Shown one piece after another: positions 49,430 to 61,500 of a stretch of 64,000 bases of DNA. This DNA is from Talinum fruticosum. Lineage: Eukaryota > Streptophyta > Magnoliopsida > Caryophyllales > Talinaceae. Below the pieces are notes generated by a model that made no database searches, was not told the DNA's origin, and was given only the letters and a program-made list of their open reading frames with translations. Within the stretch, counting starts at the first letter, position 1. Each line of letters opens with the position of its first letter. A program made the position numbers and the translations under genes. The stretch lies in the NCBI GenBank assembly GCA_021018815.1, contig JAITYX010000032.1:4987501-5051500 (forward strand), read 5' to 3'.

Positions 49430-50960
49430 AAACCAACCTATATGGGTGTTGAGGAATCACGCTTCAACATCTACAAGGTGGAGTCAATAGAGTCATTATG
49501 TTCATTAAAACTGTTTTTGAGGATTATTTAGAAAACTCTTAGGAGGTTTAGAGGTATAGTGGGCAGAACTTCTGATGAACCTCCCCTCCCCTCCCCTCCC
49601 CCAAAAAAAAAAAAGAAAAATAAAGAGGCTATCATAAACAGTTTCGGGATTTTGGTTAAAGTTGTTTATGGGGTTGTCAATTGGTGACTATCTGCTCTTC
49701 CTCATCTCTTTAAATGTTTCACTGTTTTTACTATTCTTAGACACTTTCAAGGGTTTACAGTCACGCTTTAAAATCTATAAGTGTCAAGAAATTCATCGCT
49801 CATTAAAATTGTTCAAAGGGAGACTTCTAGAACGTAGAAGGATGTGTATGTAATAGAATGATAGAAGCCTCTCAAGATTAACAAAATGAAGGCTGTTATC
49901 AAACACGAATTTTCAGAGTTTTGAGAAAAATGTTCAAGAAGTGTCGAATGGTTTGCCTCTCAAATGATTTTGGGATGTCACAGTTAAGGAGGTATTGCAT
50001 ACTGCTATACTGCCCGTGTTTTGGACGTTTTGATTTATAAGAATTATGCTGAGTTAAAACCATCATGTATATTGAATTTATTTAAAGGGGAACTTAGAAT
50101 TTAGAATGTTTAAGAAAAACCTGTTGCTAAAGTAATGAGAATCTCTTGGAATCCAAAAATGAAGACTATATGCACAGTTTCCAACGTTTTCTGAAGGAAT
50201 TCAATTAGTTGTCAAACGTGACTATATGCTTCTACTAACCCCTCAAGATGCATCCAAAAAGTTTAGGATACATTTAAAACCACTATAATGCCATGTTTCA
50301 TAATTCTAGGATCAGGTTTCAAAATTTATCAAAAGGAGACAATGAAGCCAATAAGCTCATTAAAGTATGTTCGTACCAGCGTTTATAAACGCTAAGCGTT
50401 GGTAAACATTGATAACTATTGAACACTAATAGTAACCGCTAATTGTAACTCATAGTTACACACTAGCTGCTCATAATTGCTAACTTCAACCACTTATAAA
50501 CGTTAACGTTAACCGTACCCGTTGAGTAACCGTTAACCGCTATTCAAAATTGCTGGTAACCTCTAACGATTTACCAATTAAATATAGAGGTCATAAATTG
50601 CTTAGAATAACATTTTGAACATCCTGAGGTTTTGTAGATAATGTGGTTGACGCTTCATATTTTTGAACCCATAATAAGGCTATCCTACACAATTTTTGCG
50701 ATTCTTGGGACAAGATAACATCCAAGAAGTTGTTGAATAGAGACCATGTGCTCCTTGTCAATCCTAAAAGTGGGTTATAGGGTGTATTAAGACTATTCTA
50801 CAATAGTTTTAAGTGCATTCTATACTCCCTCTTTGGCAATTTGAGATCACATTTTGAGAAGGTAAAATACAATAGCCATGAAACCATTATGCTCATTGAA
50901 ATTGTTTAGACAGATACTTAGACTGCTCAGGGGGCTTATCCTATAGAATGGAGTGGTGGA
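49430..50960 (-). repeat. Degenerate tandem array in intron 2 of POP copy A
   Basis: On the plus strand a phrase like GAATCACGCTTCAACATCTA followed by GTCATTATGTTCATTAAAAC recurs with changes at about 49455, 49770, 50045, 50310 and 50845, so spacing is about 265-300 bp (one double step). A second phrase, GTGACTATATGCTTCTACTAACCCC, recurs at 49683, 50217 and in weaker form elsewhere. On the POP sense strand the orientation is the same as in PUS10 intron 10. Confidence 0.65.
50375..50585. repeat. GTTAAC/GGTAAAC-rich island in POP copy A intron 2
   Basis: The stretch is dense in AACGTTAACCG, CGTTAACCGCTA and AGCGTTGGTAAAC words with loosely inverted halves, and has a counterpart in copy B (about 61725-61925). 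It may be a small transposon nested in the tandem array. Confidence 0.4.
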
Positions 50961-51844
50961 CAAATGAAAAAGCTTGAAGGTCATAAGATTCTCCCTACCA
51001 ACAGGCCCATACTCGGGGTGGTGTCCCATGTTTGATCATACCAACAAGTAACAACAGGCATGCCTCAACTTTGACGAATATATCTAAATTTCAGGGAAGA
51101 GATTTGCAAGTAAACCATTCAAGCTCCTAATCTTCCTCTACCTTCTTAAACCTAATCTAGAAGTGCTAGTAATCTAGAGAGCATAACAGCAAGAACTATT
51201 AATGCTGATCTTGCCATTCTGCAATGCAACAAAACTAATTACCAGAAAAATTCACCATCTAATCAACGAAACAAATTAAGTAATCATTACATTCACAATT
51301 TAGCAAACAATTAAATTATCAGCATCAAAATGAAACAAGTGCGATAATCACAGAATTCAAAATCCAGCTAGCAATTGCATTACCATCACCACAAGCACCA
51401 AAAATTTAACACTTTACCTGGACATAGAGCACGCTATGCGCTTGAAGGCCAGTGTTATGGAAGTAGAAATACTTGTCACCGCGCTTAAACGGCGCACAAT
51501 AACGCGGACAATCGAAAAGCTCCGTGATCTTCTCCTTCAACTTCTCTCTAATCTCGCATTCCGCCAACACCGAGTTAGTGAGCTTCACTTGATTATCCAC
51601 AAACTCCTTAGTTTCTTCAGAATCCGGATCTTCAAGCCTGAATCAGAGCAATCCTCAACACGAAAATCAACCTCATTCCAATAAGATTCAACCAAATTCA
51701 TCGACACGAATCAAAAAGAATGAAGCAAACGTATTCATACCATCGGTATGGGTCAGGAACTTTGAGGCCGAAATAATCATCGACAACGGATTCATCTCGG
51801 CGAGCAGGCGGATACTGCAGGGGTTTCGGGAGGGCGGACGCCAT

Positions 51845-54789
51845 GGGAGAGGAGGAGGAAAAGGAGAAGCTTGAGGAAAGAGGAGAGAAAAATGGAAGAA
51901 GCGAGTGTTTGGGGTGCTACTGGGTTGTTGTATACGAAGAGGTAAGCGATGATAGTTGACTTGTTTGGACATGTGCGTACCCAAAGCCGAAGGGCTCGGG
52001 TCGGGGGGATGCGATCATGCGAGGGAAGGTCGGGAGGCGGACGTTGACTTCCCGCGATTGAAATTTGCCAGCATCAACAAATGGGCAGAGGTGACCGTTG
52101 CTGGAGCCGGCATTTTGCTTTTTCAAGAGTTTTGAGTTTTCTACATTCCTATTATTCTTCGCTTTAGAAGTTTATTTTCTCAAAAATTATAAAAAATGGA
52201 GTTGATTAGAAAAACGAATGTGGATATCCAAAATTCTATATAAGGTTTTTTCAAAAAGAATATTTACCTCGTTTAAGATCTTTTAATGTTCGGTGATCAT
52301 AGTACTCATTTATATAATGTATGCTTATTATTAGCTATTGAAGTGTCGATTACTAATTAACACCGGTTAGAATTTTTAATTTATTTCAAAACGTCCTATT
52401 TTCTCCGTCAAATGTATCCGACGTTTTTTAAATTTACATTCAAGGTGGAGAAATCAACTTCATGTATAATTCTACAATTTATGTCATTTTAAACTTTTTT
52501 AAATTATATGTCCAATATAATCCTCCTCATTTGGATCCAAATAAATAAATAAATATATATATATATATAATATTTATAATCGTCCCCACGTAAATTCACA
52601 ATATAACAAAGAGCGAGAGTGGGGTTATTATCATAATATCATATTGATTACTATTAAAAAAAGTACAAATATAAACTAGTGAATTAAACCTTGTTAATAT
52701 TTTTTTTATTTTTGCAGAAAATATACACGATTAATATTGGTAATACTTCTTTGATTAAGTTAGTTATTATCTAATAGTATTCATTATATCTTAAAAAACA
52801 AATACATAAACTATTGAATTATTCACCATATTTCCAATATGAACATGTCACCATAGCATGATGCTACATTGACGCTATAAGAGAAAAAAATAAAAAATCA
52901 AATATAGTACTACAATAAAGTTATTACTAAACGTCGTTTAGAAATATTTTTCATATTAAAGATCGGTAAATATTTATTTAAAGTTTATTTTATTTTATTT
53001 TTTAAATTGGTAAGTTGACTCATCCGCTTAAATCCATATTTTAGAAAAGTAAAAATAATTATGACTGAATTAGGAGAGATCATATTATCTGCACACCATA
53101 AATTTCTCACCCCAAATTCGAACCTTAGGAGAGGGGGAGTGTGAAAGATAAGGTGAGGTGACTCACAGCTCCATTTTGTTTTTCCTTAATCAAAGGGGAA
53201 TGTATAGTAAGTAGCAAGTTAGCAACCGAACGATTTGAAAGCAGCACAAGAACTCGAAGGAGAGAGATGACATGGGCTCAGTACGATCCAATCAAGCAAA
53301 CAAGGAGCCTTTTTGTCGAAATGGAAGCCCAATATGGCTCCCAGTTCAAGAGGACTATCGTAGGCCCAACAAAATTTGAGAGCCCACTCATAGCATTGGC
53401 AAAGTGTGTTGGTGTAGGTTAGTTAAAAACATGAAAATTATGACAACCTATTTTACCCAAAAAAAGAAACGAGCAAGGCCATATTTTCAAATTGATGTGT
53501 ACCATGTTTACGAGCTATTTGTACCCTCATCATCAATCATGCTTTAGCTACGGTATGAAGTTGCAATTTTGCCTCCCTTTCTCTGAAAAAAGCTTTGCTA
53601 TTTATTCATGTTGGTAATGGATGACAAGGTAATGAAGAGGTATATGCAAAAACCAACTTAATCAATGTTTAAATTTAATGGTTGAAGGTCTACAACAGGC
53701 TACATACTTCTAACATTTCTCATGTTATAGAAACTCCTCCTTACTTTGGGTAATAATTCAATATGATGGGTGTTAAGATTCAAACCCGAGATATCTTATT
53801 TAGAAAGACCTTTTAATACTTTATGCAAAATCCATCTCGACAATAACTTTAAATTCACGATTAAAGATCGGAATAAGTTATACACTTTAACAAAGTAATT
53901 ACTATATTCATTTCATTCTTGATGAAAATTTTGGAACGTCCATAGATAATTATCATACACAAGTGTTGTTCTTTTGTAAACTTCGAGGTTTATATGTGTC
54001 TTACTATTAGAATATAAACTTATACTTGAAGTTTCAACTATTAGTTGCAAATTTATACTGAATTAGTTCTTAAACTTAGTATTATAGTCTTTCTAAGCGA
54101 GATGTCCCGGATTTAAATATCAATAATCCCCATATTAATTTTTACACAAAATAAGGAGGAGCCTTATTACATCTAACACTTCAAGTCCAACAGGCATTTG
54201 CATGAATTTCTAGATGACACAATCAAAACTAGCGATTTATGTATGTTTGTGTTGAAGATTAGAAATCCGAGTAAACACAAAGAATAATCATAGTCGTCAC
54301 CTTTGTATTTCACTCCCATGCCTAATATTTTCTTGGTTGTCGAGTAAATAAAGAGGGAGCTTAATCAATCCTACCAACATCAACTCGAATATGTTGGATC
54401 GTGGCTCGACCATCTTTCATAATATTCCATGCTTTGCAATTTTCATCTCTTGCTTACTTGCCCTCGTTTCTCTTTTCTTTTTCCCCTTTTTTTGCCTTTC
54501 TTGTATTTGCTAGACATGGTAGAAGTCACGTTCGTATTTTGGGTATTGATCTTCTATGTGACTGGAGTCAGAGATGTTGGTTCATATTTTATATAATAGG
54601 TAATGCTCTTTTAGCGTGTATTTTCTCCATTCATAAGAAATCTTACTTTATAGAAACCAATGTCCTACTACAAAAGTCAACATATGGTTACTTTGAGATG
54701 TCACTTTCAAAAACTTATAAATTAAATAAGAGAATGGTTTATTTTTCACACGTAATTAATAATAATTACAAGAAGATCATAAAATTATT
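51845..54789. other. Upstream region of POP copy A and spacer between the duplicated units
   Basis: 51845-52130 is the GC-richer leader of copy A. Its upstream ATGs (51984, 51969) are out of frame with the normal start, unlike in copy B. From 52620 to 54789 the DNA is AT-rich spacer without a supportable gene; 53090-53450 is somewhat GC-richer. A TA microsatellite lies at 52553-52569. Confidence 0.5.
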
Positions 54790-55592
54790 CATAAAATTAA
54801 GGGTTGTAACACTATGTACCAATATATCAATTAAAACTAAGAACCCAATTCGATTAAACCTTGTACCAGAAACGATTAGATTGGTTTTGGACCAATTTTA
54901 TTCATAAAAAACTTTATTTATTTTTTTAGAATGATAATGTGAATAAATTCTCTTGTTAAAAGATAATGTTGATTTATATTGTCTTTTAGTTCATTAATTG
55001 TGAGGAAGAGCTCTAATGAATCATAACCTTTGATTTTGATTAGAAACATTATGGGGGAAAATGTAAGAAAGAGAAACAAAAAATTAAGATAGTTATGATA
55101 GGTTAAGTTCCATAGAGTTCCCCTTTAGTAATATTAACATAAGTAAATAACCTCTCTTTTTTCCCAAAATATTTTTTAAAACAAAAGTTTAGACTTGTAT
55201 CACATATTATATATTTAAGTGGGTTTTGGTCCGGGATTGCATTTTTTCAAATTTTAACTGAACTGGAACGAAACCCATAATTCACAATTTTTAGACCTGC
55301 AGACTGGACCGTTTATATTCGAGCCAGTTTGCGTTGAGGCTTCTGGTTGGGGTCGTTTTGGGTTCCCGGTCCAGACCGGAATATGAATACCCATAGATAA
55401 ATCTAGAAAACTAAGAAAAATATGGATGAAATTGACCCAGCAATCTGAAGAGAAAAATCCAAATCAAGGATATGAATGATATTGAAAATAATGTATTGTC
55501 AAGCAGAAGACCAATAATATAACTTAAGCAATTAAAGAAGAAATGTCAAACGGCGAAAAGAGCAATCATCTCCTCCACCGGTTGTAAAGTTT

Positions 55593-58500
55593 TTAATCAA
55601 TCCAAGTGGCATTCACCATTTTCGCCATAAAACCGTATCGATCTGCAGCCTCATCAATCTGAAAAAACCCCAAAAATAAAAAAGCCAGCCAAAAACATGT
55701 TAATTATAGCCAAAATTTAAATCACAAATCACGTTAACGGTAGGCTACCTACCATTTTTGCGTTGGACGTCCAGCTCCATGACCAGCTTTGCACTCAATG
55801 CGACCGATGATTGGATTCGTCTGAGGGCTATTTTCCAAGCTCGTGCAAAGAACATATTGCATAGTCTACAAGCATATCCAAAATTTCAGTAAGAATGTTT
55901 GATTTCAGCCACAAATGCAATCAGATGTTTGGGGTAACGTAAATGATTAAAAGGTGGTATGCTATTGTACTGACTACTGAACCATCTATCCAACATGTAC
56001 ACCTAGACTAGGAAAACTTAGCCATACCTAATTATTGGACCTCAACAATCCCAAATTGAACAAAATAGACTCAATCTTAAACAAAGCTTGATTGATTTGA
56101 CCTCAACTTGAATCTACCTATTTGTTAGGTCTAAGTGTACAAACTTGGTGTGGTGTTAGTCACTCTACTTTCATGAAACCATAAGCTCATAACCAAATGC
56201 TACCATGCAGAAGAACTTACTGCCAGCAACTTCAATGAATGCAGAGGCACAACACGGTCATCATGATCAGCAGTCAACAACATGGTAGCAGGGTACTGTG
56301 CAGAATTATCATGCGACTGTTCCCATGGTCTTCTAACGTTATGTAGAGGCGAATACCTGTCAAGCAGAAAGCTCTTTAGAACTTGCAAGAAAAGTACTAT
56401 ACATCCACTAATAATATGGTTTCTGTAGGCTATGCTCCAACTATGTAAACCCAACACCCCTCCAAGCTAGCAGATACAATTGGAATGCAGATCGCTCTGA
56501 AGTACCAGATGCATGCAATCAACAGGAACAGCAGATAATAACTAGTAATGAGCATACACAAATTTTCATACGAAAATATGCACTAGTAATGTTGTCACTA
56601 ACAAAATGTAAATGAAGAGTCCACTTTGTTTGCTTCATTGCATTAGTGAAACACACTGAAAGGTATCCCAGCTATCATACGGACAAAACCAAAGGTCCAT
56701 GACCTCATCCAGCAAAATAATGTAGAAGTAAACTTCAGCTGGTATCCTCAGTAAAATCGCACACCTCTGTGCTAGTGGGTGAGGTTTCCCACATCTGGAT
56801 CTCTGGAAACCTTACTCCGGCAAGATCCACACCTCAAGAGAGAGAGAGAGGAGGGTTGTGCCTGAGTAAATGTCACACTAGTACAAGATATAGTGAGTGA
56901 ACCTCTGTTTAATCCCCAAGAGTCAAAAGTAGAACAACAGTTTCACATAGCGCCATGAAAGCCAGGAAATTGCAGAAGCCAGATGATGCAAATCAATGAC
57001 TACTCAAAGATATTATGCTACTCACTTCATAAGCCACTGAAACTCTTCGTCTTTGTCTGAACAACCATAATCTGATGTCCAAGCATGGCCTGTTGAACAA
57101 AAATGCTCACTAAGAAAGTGCATCGTAGCAAGGAACCAATTTTCCAGGGAATTATCTTTTACCTATGGTAAATTTATGGAACCGGAGCATGTCCATAACA
57201 CCAACATGAGCCAGAGCACAGCCGAAAATGTCAGGTCTCTGTGACCACAAGGATTGTTAAATTGGTAAATAGTAATGATAGAAAATACAGGGAAAAAGGT
57301 GCCACCATATACCTGATTGATACAGGCCCCGACAAGGAGCCCACCATTGCTTCCACCTTCAATACACAACTTTTTGGCTGGGTATAGCCTTTAGAAACAA
57401 GAAACTCAGCAGCAGATATGAAGTCATTAAAGCAGTTCTGCTTCTTGGAAAGGGAACCTGCCTTGTGCCAGTCTTCCCCGTATTCTCCACCACCACGAAT
57501 GTTTGCTATGCAGAAGACAGCATCAAGATGCTTTAGAAGAACAATACGATTGACACCAAAGGATGGTGTGATGCTTATGTTAAATCCACCATAACCATAT
57601 AATAGACAGGGGTGTGATCCATCCAAAAGAATTCCCTTTCTTGCTACTATGAAAATTGGGATCTTGGTACCATCTTTACTAGGCACGAAAACCTGGAGGA
57701 GGCAATGGAAAGATGCTGAGAACAGTAACAAAACATAAATAACCTGCACCCCCTCCCCCACCTGCAGCGTCAGAAAAACCCCAACAAAAAGGCCAGAGAG
57801 TTCTGAAAACGATGGGTGACAATCACGATTCATATCGTGTGGTTCGCTCAACTCGAAAACTTCTGCAATATGGCTGTTACGTTACGAAACGGCCACATTT
57901 TGAATGCTCATCCCAATTTTTTTTTTATAAATATTTGTCTCATCTCGATTCATTACAGAGGCTTTAGATGGGGATCTCAGGTCATGAAACATAAATTTTA
58001 TAGAATGATAAATAAATACAAACATGTCATAACAGGTTTTAGGCTGAATACCTGATCAACCTGAAACTCAGAACGATCAAATTTTGGAACAACAATCTCT
58101 CTGAATATCTTCAGTTGTGGAGCCTCGGCTTTTAAGTTGCATTCGTATATAATGCCTGGGGATAGAAAGCTCATGAATTGGAAAAATACTACACTATCTT
58201 TCCTCCGTGCAGAAATGGCATCAACTGATCCAATGTCAAGGGGTAAGTGATGTAACAGAGAACCACTTTCCAGGTTTCTAACCTCAAGAACATGCTTTAC
58301 ATCACTTAAGTAACAGACAAGAAGCTGGTTGCCATTTACAGCATATGCTGACTCAAGCACATCCCTATCAGATTGTGGAATGACATCAGTCCACACATCA
58401 GGGGCTTTCAGGTCAACACGAACTAACTTATATCTTGGAGCATCCTTGTTAGTCCGGAAAGTAAATACAGTATCATCATTGGCAACGGCATCATATGACG

Positions 58501-61500
58501 CATCAAATTTATCAATGAGCTTTGTGAAAGGAAGCAGGTTTTTCCCTCCACGAAATCCATCAAGCCCACTGGGTAGTGTTGTCAAATCTAAATAGTAGAC
58601 TTTATTCACTACTTCACAGCTCTCTGATGTGTAAAGAAGAAGATACTGAAAGATCAGAATGAAAAACATCTGATTAAAAGCAGAAGCATTGCACAATGCA
58701 TAAACTACATAAAGAAGATATCAACATGAGAGAGCCATCCATAAGATGGATCCATAACTATTCCTGTGCTCATCAGACAACAATCCAAAGGCTGTGTTGT
58801 CATTGAAAAAGCACTTGCTCATATGGCCTGTAGAAAGTTGACATAGAGCAGTAATTACCTTCCCATCATCTTTTATGTCAGCTGCAAACGAGTGCTTTGG
58901 GTTCTCAGGGTCTTTCCAGCACAAAATATCTTCAGACTGATCAGTACCAAGAAAATGGTAGTACAACTCTTGATTAAGATTGGAATCTGTCTCAGTTCCA
59001 GCGTCTGATATCTCTCCACTGTACCACAAATCAGATACCAGGAGATGTGAGTAATCCATTGAATAAAACATTTAAGTCAACTTAAATGAAGAAGAGAAGG
59101 AAAAGGAAATAACAAATCAGCAGACTAGAGGTTCACATCCAATTGTTCCCTCCCAATCTTAAAAGGAAATTGATCTATATCCTAATCTGTAATGATTATT
59201 ATATCCAAAGCCAAGCTAACCAAACCAAGAATTTTCCTCAAATTTTTTAATCTTGTCTCGAAACCAACTAAATCGCCAACTTCACCCTTCCAGCTCCGGA
59301 GCAGGAAAAAAGTAATCACAACAAAAGAAATCCACTGTGGCCCAAGAGGTGCAGGATAGCATTAGTTTCACAACAGAATTAATAGTGACTCACTTGGGTG
59401 GGGGATAGCGGCTGTAGAAGAATCCTTTATTGTCATGTGTCCATGTAATACCACTAAACTTCACCTGCAAAAATAAGATGCGCACGGAGTTCAGAGCATT
59501 AAAATGCATCTAATGTCAACCATGTTAAGAGTTCAACATACTAACCCATGATAAAGTATCGAGATCAACATTCCGATCGTCAATTCTCATTACTTTGATT
59601 GTCACCCAATCACTGCCACTCTTACTCAAAGCATATGCAAAATATTTAGCATCCTCGCTCACCGAATAGGTGCTCAATGCCACTGTTCCATCCTCGCTAA
59701 GATGATTAGGATCAAGCAGCACCTCTGGCTTGCCATCCAAACTATCCTGGAAAAAGTACATGAAAACACAACGTCAATAGGATAGTAGCATGTACTGATA
59801 ATCATGCCAATGATAGGCTCAGATAGCTCTTCAAATGAACTGAACCAACAGCATGACCAGAAGTGGTTCAATATAGCATAGAGAAAAAGCTAGCAGACAA
59901 TGACACCAATGCTAATTACTATATGGGGACTTTGGCTCTAATGATCTGTTGCTCCTGACTTTAGGGATTCAATTCAAAGAAATGCACAATCAATAAATTC
60001 AATACCCCATGCTGTTTCAGAATGTCATAATAATTAACCACGGACTGAAACTAGCCCAATACGACAAGCTTAATTGTCCCTTCATAAATAGGGGCCTTGT
60101 GATAGGGATGATTACTCAATCCTAGCCAATATCTAGTGACCCGTAAAGTGATTAACAAGTGATTATGGCATTGTACCTTTTGAGCAAGCGTACTCATGTT
60201 TGTGAGATGAACCAAACCTATATTACCCAATCTTGGCGATGGGTTTGCCAGCACATGTCTGCACAAAATCTGGCTGCTGTCACTTAGAAGTTTTCAGTTT
60301 TATGTATCTGAAAGGATAAGCTCCAGATTCATAGTATAATGCATACTATGTATAAGGTAAGGAAGTTAAGCTTGTTGAGCAGCAGGAATCTTGAATGTTA
60401 AGGTCATGAAACGTGGAACTTTACTGGGTCACTGTCAACAAAAGGTGCTCAGTTTCTGTCAAATTCTATTTTTCATCGTAACTAACTATTCCTCCAAAGA
60501 ACAGTAAAATTTAAATTAAAGAAAAAAGCAGGTAAACCAATGGTATGTCACCCATGTGCAAAAGAAGCAACTACAAAAATCATCATGCCCTAGAGCTCTC
60601 ATGAAAGACATTAGCTAAAAGTCAATAAAAAATCAGATTTCATCTACAATAAAGTTCTCGAGGTCCAACCAAACAAATTTCTCAAAAGATAAAGATTGCA
60701 CACTCCGTAAGATATAGCTTTGCATTTAGGACCATTATTGACAAGAATGAATGCATGGTATAAAACCAACCTATATGGGTGTTGAGGAATCATGCTTCAA
60801 CAACTACGAGGTGGAGTCAATAGAGTCATTATATTCACTAAAACTGTTTTTTGAGAATTATTTAGAAAACTCTTAGGAGGTGTAGAGGTCTAGTGGGCAG
60901 AACCTCTTATGAACCCCCCGAAAAAAAAAAGGAGGCTATCATAAACGGTTTTGGGATTTTGGTTAAAGTTGTTTAAGTGGTTGTCAATTGGTGACTATCT
61001 GCTCTTCCTCATCTCTTTAAACGTTTCACTGTTTTACTACTCTTAGACAGTTTTAAGGGTTTATAGTCACACTTCAAAATCTATAAGTGGCAAGAGATTC
61101 ATTGCTCCTTAAAATTGTTCAAAGGGAGACTTGTAGAACGTACAAGGATGTGTACATAATAGAATGATAGAAGCCTCTCAAGATTAAAAAATGGAGGCGG
61201 TTATCAAACACGAATTTTCATAGTTTTGAGAAAAATATTCAAGTTGTCGAACTGTCACTATGAGCTCTTTTTTGCCTCTCAAATGATTTTGGGATGTCAC
61301 AGATAAGAAGGTATTGCATACTCCTATACTGCCCATTTTTAGACGTTTTGATTTATAAGAAGATGCTGACTTAAAACCATCATGTATATTGAATTTATTT
61401 AAAGGCAAACTTAGAATTTAGAATGTTTAAGAAAAAACTGTTGCTAAAGTAAGGAGAATCTCTTGGAATCCGAAAAATGAAGACTATATGCACAATTTCC

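Larger units (their letters stand above)
43349..51844 (-). pseudogene. Prolyl oligopeptidase copy A, probably a pseudogene
   Basis: Twelve exons on the minus strand, in transcript order: 51844-51741, 51637-51418, 48395-48195, 48112-48043, 47668-47509, 47289-46696, 45467-45087, 45003-44928, 44854-44791, 44124-43989, 43624-43511, 43414-43349. They encode the whole serine peptidase of family S9A: an N-terminal helix ([19 protein letters not shown]), the beta-propeller, and the alpha/beta-hydrolase part with GGSNGG and a GHG histidine. Breaks: exon 4 is one base short in a T-run relative to copy B (48043-48112 holds 70, not 71); exon 6 has TAG where B has TAC (K-V-stop, about 47238-47240); exon 7 has TAA where B encodes Ser (D-G-stop-H-P, about 45390-45392). 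Near the catalytic Asp the text is ADNDQRVVP instead of ADHDDRVVP. All splice sites remain intact, so decay is recent. Confidence 0.88.
42480..52620. repeat. Segmental duplication, unit A (POP pseudogene copy)
   Basis: Exons, introns and both flanks match unit B (54790-64000) in order and orientation. For example, the 43085-43345 tail matches 55390-55585, and the upstream text at 52400-52620 matches 63740-63960. Introns are clearly alignable with small indels, so the event is not ancient. Unit A has an insertion of about 870 bp in intron 6 that B lacks. Confidence 0.85.

Noticed and set aside
54401..54907. 168-codon open frame on + between the POP units
   Set aside because: Phe/Ile/Lys-rich product of AT-rich DNA, no family resemblance, and its 3' end runs into the worn hAT-like element.
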